DNA of 23,431 nt from K23-9 sp964460665. GTDB taxonomy: Bacteria > Planctomycetota > Planctomycetia > Pirellulales > Pirellulaceae. Positions 8,373 through 16,004 of this stretch are shown here, piece after piece (positions within the stretch are counted from its first letter, which is position 1; each line of letters opens with the position of its first letter). The position numbers and the translations under genes are program-made. The notes under the pieces were generated by a model. That model saw only the letters and a list, made by a program, of their open reading frames with translations, searched no databases and was not told the origin of the DNA. The DNA is taken from positions 1 through 23,431 of the forward strand of contig CAYWSL010000082.1 of NCBI GenBank assembly GCA_964460665.1, given 5' to 3'.

Positions 8373-8474
8373 CCATAGCGGCCAAGATGCTGCTGTGAAG
8401 TAATCCCCCTTTTTTTCACATCGTGTGTGTGGCGGGCTACCGCTGCGCGCCTATGACTTCCCAAGGTTCGCAAA

Positions 8475-10418
8475 ATGATCATCAAACATTCAAAAATAGA
8501 ACGTCTGCTCCACCACGCCTGCAATGCACGCCGCACCTCGCCAACTCTGTCAGATGACGCAATTGTGCACGAGAGCCGCAGGCAAATAAGAAAACCTACC
8601 GGGGCGGCCAGCCGAAACGTCGTGGCGGCATCACTGCTGGTTTCCAACCAAGCCAACGAGTGTCTTAGGATCCTGGCCGAACACGAATCTGGGCTAGAAA
8701 GTGACGCGATGGCGAGCCGAATTGCTGGCTACGCCTACCTTGTCCAAGGAGATGAGCAAGTGGCTCAAGCTCACTTTTCAAGATCAGTAAAATTGGATCC
8801 ATGCCATGCTGATTGCTGGACTTGGCTGGGCAAAATCGCCGAACGACATAGCGACAAAGAACTTGCCACTGGGTACTACGAACGCGGGATCGTGTTCGAC
8901 GACGATGACTACGAAGCGACCCTAGCGCTGTCGCAGATGCTAGTGCGTAGTCGCAAACTGAAAGATGCGATCCACACGCTTCGTGTTGGCCTCATGCGAG
9001 ACGCCCGATCACCCAAGCTGAACCTTGCGTTGGCCCGACTCCTGAAACGACAAGGTTTGCTGCTAAAACGTCAACGCAAGTTATGGGCCCAGCAGAAAGT
9101 GCTCAGCGAATCGCTGGCCTGCTACAAGGTCGTCAACGCAGCAAAACCAACGGCCAGGACTTTGATTGCACAAGGCCTGTTGCTACAACAACTAAACCAC
9201 ATGGATGCGGCTCGCAAGTGTTTTCAGTCGGCCGTTGATCGCGACGCAAAATCGATGTTTGCGTTGGGACTACTGGCAAATGCAAACGTGGATTGTGGAA
9301 ACATTGACGAAGCGATCATACAGTTCCAGCAAGTAATTGCTGCGAACCCGAATTCTTCAATCAATCACTTTCGGTATTCGCGAGCAAAAAAATTCCGTCG
9401 TGGGCTGCAGTCAAGTCGATACATCAAAACACTGAAGGCGCAACTTAGCCGCGATGACCTTTCGACCCGCGACCAAGTGAACCTGAACTTTGCGATGGCG
9501 AAGGTCTTGGAGAACCTAAAACGCTACGACCGGGCTTGGACACACTATCAACGTGCCAACCGCCTGAAGACCTCTCAATCGAAAACACCTCCGCTCCCCT
9601 CAAACTCCTCAGACAAGCCTTCGTTCTTTCTGGAACGAATTGCTGATGAATCGATTCGATGTTTCACTGGCCAGTTTTTTGCACAGCATCGGCAATTCGG
9701 AAGCGACTCTGCCACCCCCATCTTTATTATTGGCATGCCAAGATCCGGAACGACTTTGACCGAGCAAATCCTGAGCAGTCATCCACAGGTCGCGGGCGCA
9801 GGCGAACTAACGATAATCAATCAACTACGTCACGGCTTAGTCCATCGGGATTCGTACCCGCAGGGCCTGACGAATTTGCCCGCCAGCCAATTCGAAGAAG
9901 TCGCCGGCCGATATCTTCGCCACTTAGACCAATACCGTACTGCCCAACAAACACGGGTAACCGACAAGATGCCAACGAACTTCATGCACCTGGGTATGAT
10001 TTCCACCATGTTCCCCAAGGCCACCATCATTCACTGTCGCCGCAACCCACTGGATGTATTCGTATCCAGCTTTTGCCAGAATCTGTCAGAAACGTTCAGC
10101 GATCTGGATCAGTTGGTGCAGTACTACGCGCAGTATCGACGAATCGTCACGCACTTTGAACAAGTTCTGCCTGGACGGATTCACACGGTTGACTACGAAG
10201 CGATGGTCAGTGATCCGCAGCGGCATTGCCGGGATTTGATTCAACACTGCGGACTGCAGTGGGACGACCGCTGCTTGGAATTCCACAAAAATAACCGTAG
10301 CGTTCATACGCCCAGCAAAGTGCAAGTGCGACAGCCAATGTACAAGACGTCGGTCGAAAAATGGCGGCGGTTTGAAAAGCACCTTCGCCCGATCGCTGCC
10401 AAGGTCGCTGCTTTGTAA
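8475..10418 (+). CDS. TPR-sulfotransferase
   Basis: The protein has 647 residues, starting at ATG 8475 with AAGG 8 nt upstream. Residues about 45-370 are helical TPR-like repeats. The C-terminal part is a PAPS-dependent sulfotransferase: the 5'-phosphosulfate loop PIFIIGMPRSGTT lies at 415-427; the 3'-phosphate site lies around 516-533 (IIHCRRNPLDVFVSS, R522/R523 and S531); DKMPTNF lies at 498-503. The AGAGEL segment places E444 where tyrosylprotein sulfotransferases carry their catalytic glutamate. No signal peptide or TM segment is seen, so it should be cytoplasmic. This TPR plus sulfotransferase architecture is frequent in planctomycetes, with few known substrates. The acceptor could be a protein (TPRs suggest protein binding), a polysaccharide or a small molecule. 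The neighbouring Tyr-rich acidic protein is an attractive but unproven acceptor. Confidence 0.9.
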   Translation: MIIKHSKIERLLHHACNARRTSPTLSDDAIVHESRRQIRKPTGAASRNVVAASLLVSNQANECLRILAEHESGLESDAMASRIAGYAYLVQGDEQVAQAHFSRSVKLDPCHADCWTWLGKIAERHSDKELATGYYERGIVFDDDDYEATLALSQMLVRSRKLKDAIHTLRVGLMRDARSPKLNLALARLLKRQGLLLKRQRKLWAQQKVLSESLACYKVVNAAKPTARTLIAQGLLLQQLNHMDAARKCFQSAVDRDAKSMFALGLLANANVDCGNIDEAIIQFQQVIAANPNSSINHFRYSRAKKFRRGLQSSRYIKTLKAQLSRDDLSTRDQVNLNFAMAKVLENLKRYDRAWTHYQRANRLKTSQSKTPPLPSNSSDKPSFFLERIADESIRCFTGQFFAQHRQFGSDSATPIFIIGMPRSGTTLTEQILSSHPQVAGAGELTIINQLRHGLVHRDSYPQGLTNLPASQFEEVAGRYLRHLDQYRTAQQTRVTDKMPTNFMHLGMISTMFPKATIIHCRRNPLDVFVSSFCQNLSETFSDLDQLVQYYAQYRRIVTHFEQVLPGRIHTVDYEAMVSDPQRHCRDLIQHCGLQWDDRCLEFHKNNRSVHTPSKVQVRQPMYKTSVEKWRRFEKHLRPIAAKVAAL

Positions 10419-10463
10419 CAAAACGTCACGATCCGTCAGTCACGAAAACAACGTCGACTCGCA

Positions 10464-10472
10464 TGGTATGAT
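10464..10472 (+). promoter_or_regulatory. Possible extended -10 promoter element
   Basis: TGG followed by TATGAT (10467-10472) matches an extended -10 element upstream of the PQQ-propeller operon. No TTGACA-like -35 is visible at the right spacing. A start near 10479 would give a leader of about 35 nt before ATG 10514. Weak evidence. Confidence 0.3.
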
Positions 10473-10513
10473 TCGGGTTTGAAATGAGCCCTAGTTATCT
10501 GTGTGAGCCTGAA

Positions 10514-11761
10514 ATGACAAAGCGATTGATCGCTGTTGCCGCGGCGTTTTTGTTTGTCTTTACCAGCAGTTCCTTGATGGGGGAAACATTTTTGTGGCCT
10601 GGATTCCTGGGGCCACATCGCACCGGTTGGATCGATGGCGTTCAAGCACCAGAAAGATGGCCTGACAAAGCTAAGCAAGTTTGGCAGGTCAATGTCGGCA
10701 CGGGGTATGGCTCGCCGTTAGTGGCCAATGACAACGTCTACCAACACGCGCGTCAGAACGATGATGAAGTACTCTGGTGCGTTGACTTGCGCACAGGAAA
10801 AACCAAATGGCGCAAGAGTCTCCCTGTGCCATTCAAAATCGCCGGTGGCGGCGAGCGTCACGGGAAAGGCCCCAAGTCGTGCCCGGTATACGCTGACGGG
10901 CGCGTCTTTACGCTAAGCATCAACGGCGTCTTATCCGCCTGGGATGCGCAGACGGGTGACGCGCTTTGGAGTCGCGACGAACGCGCTCGCTTTCCGCAAA
11001 ATCATCCCAACTGGGGCGCGTCGACTTCACCGATCATTGATGGCAAACGGTTGCTGGTGCACCTTGGTAACGATGACGCTGGCGCCTTGATCGCATTTGA
11101 CGTTTCCAACGGCAATCAGCTTTGGTCACAGGGCAAGGACGGAACATCCTACTCATCACCATTAGTTGGCGTCATTGATGGCGTCAAGCAAGTCATTCAG
11201 TGGAACCATCAAGCCCTGGTTGGCGTCGATATCGAAACCGGGCAACTGCTGTGGGAAAAACCGTTTCCCCATGTGACAACCAACCAGAATATGCCCACAC
11301 CTTCGCTTCACAACGGATCCATTCTGCTTGGCGGCGAAAACCGAGGCATCCACCGCTTCACGCCGAAACAAGTAGACGGCAATTGGTCGGTTACCGAAGA
11401 CTGGGTGCAAGAAAAACTTGCGCTGGACATGAGCACTGCGGTCGTCAACGGAGACCGCCTGTTCGGTTTTTCACATTACGATAGTGGCCGCCTGTTTTGC
11501 CTGGATACGGAAACGGGCAAGACCATTTGGCAGAGTCCGCCACGTGTTGGTCAGAACGTCGCCTTCCTGTCGCTGCCCGGTTTTGTTCTGGCGCTCGTCA
11601 ACAATGGTGAACTACAAGTGATCAAGTCTGATTCGAGCGAATACGAAAAGGTCGCATCTTACCAAGTTGCTGAAGACGAAGCCTGGGCACCACCGGTGAT
11701 GATGCAAGACGCAATCTTGGTAAAAGGAAAGCAAACGCTTACGCGATGGTCCTTCAAATGA
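10514..11761 (+). CDS. Exported PQQ-like beta-propeller protein
   Basis: The protein has 415 residues from ATG 10514. An in-frame ATG at 10484 would put ten polar residues before the signal peptide, so 10514 is preferred. MTKRLIAVAAAFLFVF starts a clear signal sequence cleaved near SLMG/ETF. The mature part is a series of PQQ-like blades with recurring patterns such as SPLVANDNVY, CVDLRTGKTKW, AFDVSNGNQLW and CLDTETGKTIW, as in BamB and PQQ-like planctomycete proteins. No residues prove PQQ binding or dehydrogenase activity, so a scaffold or binding role is possible. Its TGA overlaps the ATG of the next gene (ATGA, 11758-11761), which implies translational coupling with the second propeller protein. 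Confidence 0.85.
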   Translation: MTKRLIAVAAAFLFVFTSSSLMGETFLWPGFLGPHRTGWIDGVQAPERWPDKAKQVWQVNVGTGYGSPLVANDNVYQHARQNDDEVLWCVDLRTGKTKWRKSLPVPFKIAGGGERHGKGPKSCPVYADGRVFTLSINGVLSAWDAQTGDALWSRDERARFPQNHPNWGASTSPIIDGKRLLVHLGNDDAGALIAFDVSNGNQLWSQGKDGTSYSSPLVGVIDGVKQVIQWNHQALVGVDIETGQLLWEKPFPHVTTNQNMPTPSLHNGSILLGGENRGIHRFTPKQVDGNWSVTEDWVQEKLALDMSTAVVNGDRLFGFSHYDSGRLFCLDTETGKTIWQSPPRVGQNVAFLSLPGFVLALVNNGELQVIKSDSSEYEKVASYQVAEDEAWAPPVMMQDAILVKGKQTLTRWSFK

Positions 11762-13233
11762 CACGCTTGCGATTCACTTTGATCCTTGCCTGCGTTGCGT
11801 GTGTGCAACTTGGGGAATCATGTGCCGACTGGCCTCAGTTCCGGGGCACGAATAGTGCTGGCGTCGGCAACGGCCAACCGCCAATTGAGTTTGGGCCAAG
11901 CGAAAACGTTCGCTGGGTTGTCGACATGGATCCAGGGCATTCATCGCCCTGTGTCGTCGCAAATTCGATTTATGTCACGACGTTTGATGCCAAAAAGACG
12001 ACGCTTACGGTTATCAGCTTGGACAAAAACACCGGTCAGACACGGTGGCGACGTAAACTGAAACCCAAGCGACTGGAAAAAGGGCACCCGTCGTTCAACC
12101 CAGCAAGTAGCTCAGTCGCCTGCGACGGCAAGCACGTCGTGGCCTACTTTGGATCCTACGGGTTGGTTTGCTACACGATTGACGGCGAACTCTTGTGGGA
12201 ATTCAAACTACCGATCACCCGATCTTATGCGGGCAACGCGACGTCGCCGACGATCATCGGCAACCGTGTCATTCTGTATCGAGGCAACCACGTCGACCAT
12301 TTTCTACTGGCGGTCGATGTCAGCACTGGTAAAGAACTTTGGCGTGTTGTTCAAGAAGAACCTTTTATAGGCGAACTAGCTTGCACAGCATGTCCGATCA
12401 GCATCGACAACACACTGATCGCACACACCGCTCGCAGCGTTCAAGCATTCGACATTACGACCGGAAATCAACTTTGGGTAACCAAATGCGCGACGACCGC
12501 AACAAGCACGCCCGTGATTGTCGGCGATGAAGTGATCGTGGCTGCTTGGAACAAAATGGGCGAACCGGCGCTCAGGCCAGAACTGCCCTCGTTCGACAGC
12601 ATGGTCGCAGCCCACGACAAAGACAAAGACGGCACGCTTAGCCGCGACGAGTTCCCGAAGATGTTTATCTTCCATCGCCCCGATGGTGCCGAAGCTCCTC
12701 AGAACGGAGCGCCGGTTAGCTTCAAAAACGTTGACCAGGACAAGGACGGCGAAATCACCCAAACGGAGTGGAGCAAGACTCGAAAGGGGTTGGAGCATTT
12801 TCGGTCTCGCTATGAAACGCACGGCATCTTAGCGATCCCAATTGCCAGCGAAGGATTGATCGACCAGGACAAAGTCAGAACGCTGGAAACACAAGGAATT
12901 CCTGAAGTGCCGTCGCCGATTGCCTATGACGGCATGTTGTATTTCGTGAAGAACGGCGGCGTGCTAACGAGCCTGGATTTGGAAACGGGCGACCGACTTT
13001 CGCGTATTCGCACAGGCGGCACCGGCACCCACTACGCGTCGCCGATTCGCGCAGGCGACAAGCTTTTCACTACCGCAGGTAACGGTGCAATCAGCGTGCT
13101 GCAGCTGGGCGAACAACCTAAAGTACTGGCCGTCAATGAAATGAACGATAACACCTACGCGACTCCCGCAATCGTTGACGGCGTCTTGTACGTCCGAACG
13201 CACACTAAGCTGTACGCGTTCGCAAGTGAATAG
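11758..13233 (+). CDS. Exported PQQ-like beta-propeller protein with two inserted EF-hands
   Basis: The protein has 491 residues. The ATG at 11758 overlaps the previous stop; an upstream ATG at 11746 would add only four residues. A signal peptide (about 1-23) is followed by DWPQFRG, the usual opening of planctomycete PQQ-like propellers. Blade motifs include SLDKNTGQTRW, AVDVSTGKELW and AFDITTGNQLW, and, after the insert, SLDLETGDRL. Between blades, residues about 275-345 carry two canonical 12-residue EF-hand loops: D287-E298 (DKDKDGTLSRDE) and D326-E337 (DQDKDGEITQTE). All ligand positions are intact, so calcium binding is likely. The protein is probably periplasmic or cell-surface and works with its coupled partner upstream. 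The enzymatic activity is unknown. Confidence 0.85.
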   Translation: MTRLRFTLILACVACVQLGESCADWPQFRGTNSAGVGNGQPPIEFGPSENVRWVVDMDPGHSSPCVVANSIYVTTFDAKKTTLTVISLDKNTGQTRWRRKLKPKRLEKGHPSFNPASSSVACDGKHVVAYFGSYGLVCYTIDGELLWEFKLPITRSYAGNATSPTIIGNRVILYRGNHVDHFLLAVDVSTGKELWRVVQEEPFIGELACTACPISIDNTLIAHTARSVQAFDITTGNQLWVTKCATTATSTPVIVGDEVIVAAWNKMGEPALRPELPSFDSMVAAHDKDKDGTLSRDEFPKMFIFHRPDGAEAPQNGAPVSFKNVDQDKDGEITQTEWSKTRKGLEHFRSRYETHGILAIPIASEGLIDQDKVRTLETQGIPEVPSPIAYDGMLYFVKNGGVLTSLDLETGDRLSRIRTGGTGTHYASPIRAGDKLFTTAGNGAISVLQLGEQPKVLAVNEMNDNTYATPAIVDGVLYVRTHTKLYAFASE

Positions 13234-13276
13234 AAACGACGCCACCGAAGACCACCTGCTTGAAAGGCAGAACGGA

Positions 13277-14728
13277 ATGAACAACGACGATTCCACAACC
13301 TATTGGCCACGTATCATCCCTTGTTTGATCGCAGTGATTATCGGCATCAGTGGTAGCGTGACCGCCAATAGCCTGAACGCTGGCGAGCTTTTCGACATGG
13401 ACGCCATGCGTGATGCAAAGACACTTGAAATCGAGGTCCTTCAGGACTGGCACATCGTTGCGGGGCCGATTTCAACGCGACAGAAACTTGTCACCATCAA
13501 CGTCGGCGATCTGTGGCCGGGTCGCGACTATCGACTGCCGGTTCGCATGGTCGTGCCCGCAGACCGCAAGGCAAAGGGATTCCATCTGACTGGTGGAAGC
13601 ACGCCGACACGATTGCAAAAGGACACCAAGCCAAATCCACTGGAGCGGGAATTGCTTGGTGGTGGTGTCGGGCTGGTCTTCACCGTCATTCAAGAACCGG
13701 GCAGCTATGGCGAAAGAGATTTGGCGCGATCCGCAGAGAAACGCTTCATCGAAACACTTAATCCGCGATTCAAGATTCAATACTGGGCGTGGCCCGCGAC
13801 TCTGATGCGGGCGATCACGACCGCCTACGCTGAAACCGAACACTTCCAGCAAGGCAAGATCGCTGCGACCGGTGGATCAAAAAATGGCGCGTCGCCGTCG
13901 ATGGCGATCCTGCACGACGACCGCATGACCGCCGTGCACGCCACGGTATCGCCAATTTGGGATTCGCCGCTGCGACTGTGCGATCCAGCTGCTAGACAAA
14001 AGCACACAGAAAACGGCGGAAAGCAGCGAGGATTTTCCGGCGGACACTACGGCCCCAATTTCAACCAGCCCGCATTGGACGCAGGACACACATGGAACGA
14101 TCTTCAGAAATTCACCGAAGGTATTTCCGACCAAGTTTTCATCTCACGCAATCTGAAAGAACTGCGGCGGCGTGGCGTCGAGATGCTTTTCCACCCGGGT
14201 ACGCACGACATGGTCGCCTACGATATGGCATGGGGCGGCGCAAGACATCAAGACATTCCGATCTATCTAGGCGCCAACACAGGACATGGAAAACCGGGGC
14301 ACCCGGGACTGGAGCGTGATCAAGCGAACAAGGCAGCCTTTCTGCTTAAGCATTTCTTTCCTGACGAAGTGAGTGACTCGCTACTGTCGCCTCCAACCGT
14401 GGAATACGAGATCATCGACGGGAATGCCCTAGAAGTCATCGTTCGCTTTCCAGAAGAATCGGGCGAAGAAGGCGGGCACATCTGGTGGATGTTCGATCGC
14501 GCCGACGACGGAAGTCCAAAGTACCTGAGTGAACCGATCCCCGATGACAATTTTGTCAAAATGCACCAGGACAAAAGACGCGGCGTGTGGGTCGCCGAAA
14601 TCGAACTTGATCCGCAAGCAAAGCGGATTGATTTCTTCAGTAACTACAAAAAGACCATTCGCCATCACGGCAAACCATATCGCACCTACATTTCCAGCCC
14701 CTATACTCGGGTGCAGTTGCAAAAGTAG
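13277..14728 (+). CDS. Exported alpha/beta-hydrolase-like protein (GGSKNG nucleophile motif)
   Basis: The protein has 483 residues from ATG 13277, which has AAAGG 9 nt upstream and opens into a signal-anchor-like stretch (about 11-31); an in-frame ATG at 13175 overlaps the previous gene and lacks support. GGSKNG at 199-204 puts S201 in a nucleophile-elbow context similar to the G-x-S-K-x-G of PhoPQ-activated pathogenicity-related (PqaA) proteins. Later GTHD and NTGHG segments could supply the acid and histidine. The last 120 residues look like a beta-sandwich. It may be an extracytoplasmic esterase or peptidase-like hydrolase. It sits 43 bp after the second propeller gene in the same direction, so it is probably the third gene of that operon. 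The exact family is not certain. Confidence 0.65.
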   Translation: MNNDDSTTYWPRIIPCLIAVIIGISGSVTANSLNAGELFDMDAMRDAKTLEIEVLQDWHIVAGPISTRQKLVTINVGDLWPGRDYRLPVRMVVPADRKAKGFHLTGGSTPTRLQKDTKPNPLERELLGGGVGLVFTVIQEPGSYGERDLARSAEKRFIETLNPRFKIQYWAWPATLMRAITTAYAETEHFQQGKIAATGGSKNGASPSMAILHDDRMTAVHATVSPIWDSPLRLCDPAARQKHTENGGKQRGFSGGHYGPNFNQPALDAGHTWNDLQKFTEGISDQVFISRNLKELRRRGVEMLFHPGTHDMVAYDMAWGGARHQDIPIYLGANTGHGKPGHPGLERDQANKAAFLLKHFFPDEVSDSLLSPPTVEYEIIDGNALEVIVRFPEESGEEGGHIWWMFDRADDGSPKYLSEPIPDDNFVKMHQDKRRGVWVAEIELDPQAKRIDFFSNYKKTIRHHGKPYRTYISSPYTRVQLQK

Positions 14729-14851
14729 ACGTCGCGTTTCAGGCTTTGCCACTATTGAAAATCAAAGAGTACATCTTGGCAAATCCTCACGAAGAAGGCG
14801 ACGACGAACAACTTTCCGCAGGAAATCCGCTGCAGTTCAGCATTTTGGACA

Positions 14852-15721
14852 TCATTGGCCTGATGTTTTTTTGAGTTCGGACTCCAAGAAATCAAAGGCT
14901 TGCTTGAGCACACCGGGATTCGCTGCAGCCATTATGTGGCCGGCTCCTTCGATCAAAACCATTTCACTGCGAACGCCTACCTTCTTCAACGCTTCATGAG
15001 TCGCTTTGGACCAGATCACGGGCACCAAACGGTCTTGGGTTCCATTGAAAAAGAACATCGGCGGATCGGTTTTGTCGACAAAGTTTACAGACGATGCCGC
15101 TGCGAATTTTTCCTTTGCCGTATCCAGATTTCCGCCCATCAAGAACCTCGCCCATTCTCCATTGTCTGGGAAAGACCGAAAATCCGTGGGTGCTCCGCCG
15201 GCAACGACAGCTTGCAATCGCGTGTCGATGTTTCCGGTTTCACTACTAGGTGCTTGACCGGTTGTTCCTAGTAGTGAAACCAAGTGGCCGCCTGCTGAAT
15301 AGCCGATCGCGCCAACTCTCTTGGGGTCGACCTTATACGCTTTGGCGTTCTTGCGAATGAACCGTACGGCGGCGCGGCAGTCGTCGATTTGTGAGGGGAA
15401 TTTATGCTTGGGTGCTAGCCGATAGTCGATTGCGAAACAGGTAAAGCCGCGTTTCGCCAATTGGACTGAATAACCATAAAGTTGTTTGCGATTGCCGGAC
15501 CGCCAAGCGCCACCATGGACAACCAAAACGGCTGGATAAATCTTGTCAGGTTTTGGGGTGAAGATATCGACCAGTAATTCTCGGTCGCCAGCCTTGTGGT
15601 AAACCACATCAGTCTTTAGGTCGTAATCAAGCGGAGGGTTCGGATCTTCGGCAAAGGAATCCGGACCAATGCAACAGATTGTCAGTACGAAAATCGCGAC
15701 TCGAAAAAAACGTCGTTTCAT
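14852..15721 (-). CDS. Exported alpha/beta-hydrolase / carboxylesterase
   Basis: The protein has 289 residues from ATG 15721, with an alternative ATG at 15739. The longer open frame up to 16105 runs into the divergent sulfatase and is unlikely. MKRRFFRVAIFVLTIC starts a signal peptide with probable cleavage at SFA/ED. The oxyanion segment HGGAW lies at 69-73, the nucleophile elbow GYSAGG gives S142, and D230 (NGTQDRLVP) and H262 (EGAGH) complete the triad. These are typical of the BD-FAE/carboxylesterase group that removes acetyl or other acyl groups from polysaccharides. It converges with the upstream plus-strand hydrolase gene and is divergent from the sulfatase, with a shared 283-bp intergenic region, which fits joint use on a decorated glycan. 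Confidence 0.87.
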   Translation of the reverse strand: MKRRFFRVAIFVLTICCIGPDSFAEDPNPPLDYDLKTDVVYHKAGDRELLVDIFTPKPDKIYPAVLVVHGGAWRSGNRKQLYGYSVQLAKRGFTCFAIDYRLAPKHKFPSQIDDCRAAVRFIRKNAKAYKVDPKRVGAIGYSAGGHLVSLLGTTGQAPSSETGNIDTRLQAVVAGGAPTDFRSFPDNGEWARFLMGGNLDTAKEKFAAASSVNFVDKTDPPMFFFNGTQDRLVPVIWSKATHEALKKVGVRSEMVLIEGAGHIMAAANPGVLKQAFDFLESELKKTSGQ

Positions 15722-15918
15722 ATCACCAGACTTATTCATAGAAACCGAAAGTAACTTGGAACAATATAGTAGCATCGCACAGAGGCTGCTCACTGCAGGA
15801 GCCCGCGAGCAGGACAAATCAGTTTTTGAATCTGGGTCATTTTGGTAACCCGACGCGTGTTGGAGTTGCGCTTTTTCATGTAGTGTTCGATTGTAGGCCG
15901 AATAGACGCCAGCAAGTG

Positions 15919-15944
15919 CTTGATACTCGAATCGTAGGATCAAG
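15919..15944. promoter_or_regulatory. Inverted repeat in the esterase/sulfatase divergent region
   Basis: CTTGAT at 15919-15924 and ATCAAG at 15939-15944 form a 6-bp inverted repeat with a 14-bp spacer, about 60 bp upstream of the sulfatase start. It could be an operator or a chance match. No clear promoter hexamers were identified in 15722-16004. Confidence 0.2.
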
Positions 15945-16004
15945 CTAACAGCGTCGCGTGCTAAGATAAGCAACGCCCCCAAACCTCCAGAAGACGATCT
16001 GAAA

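Noticed and set aside
8172..8378. C-terminal extension rich in Leu-Pro-Thr/Ala read through the N gap to a stop near 8378
   Set aside because: It depends on the gap being exactly 100 bp. The repeat phase and the Ser/Asp codon pattern place the true frame one base away, ending at 8296.
8404..8418. C-run followed by T-run before the sulfotransferase gene as a terminator
   Set aside because: No stem precedes the T run.
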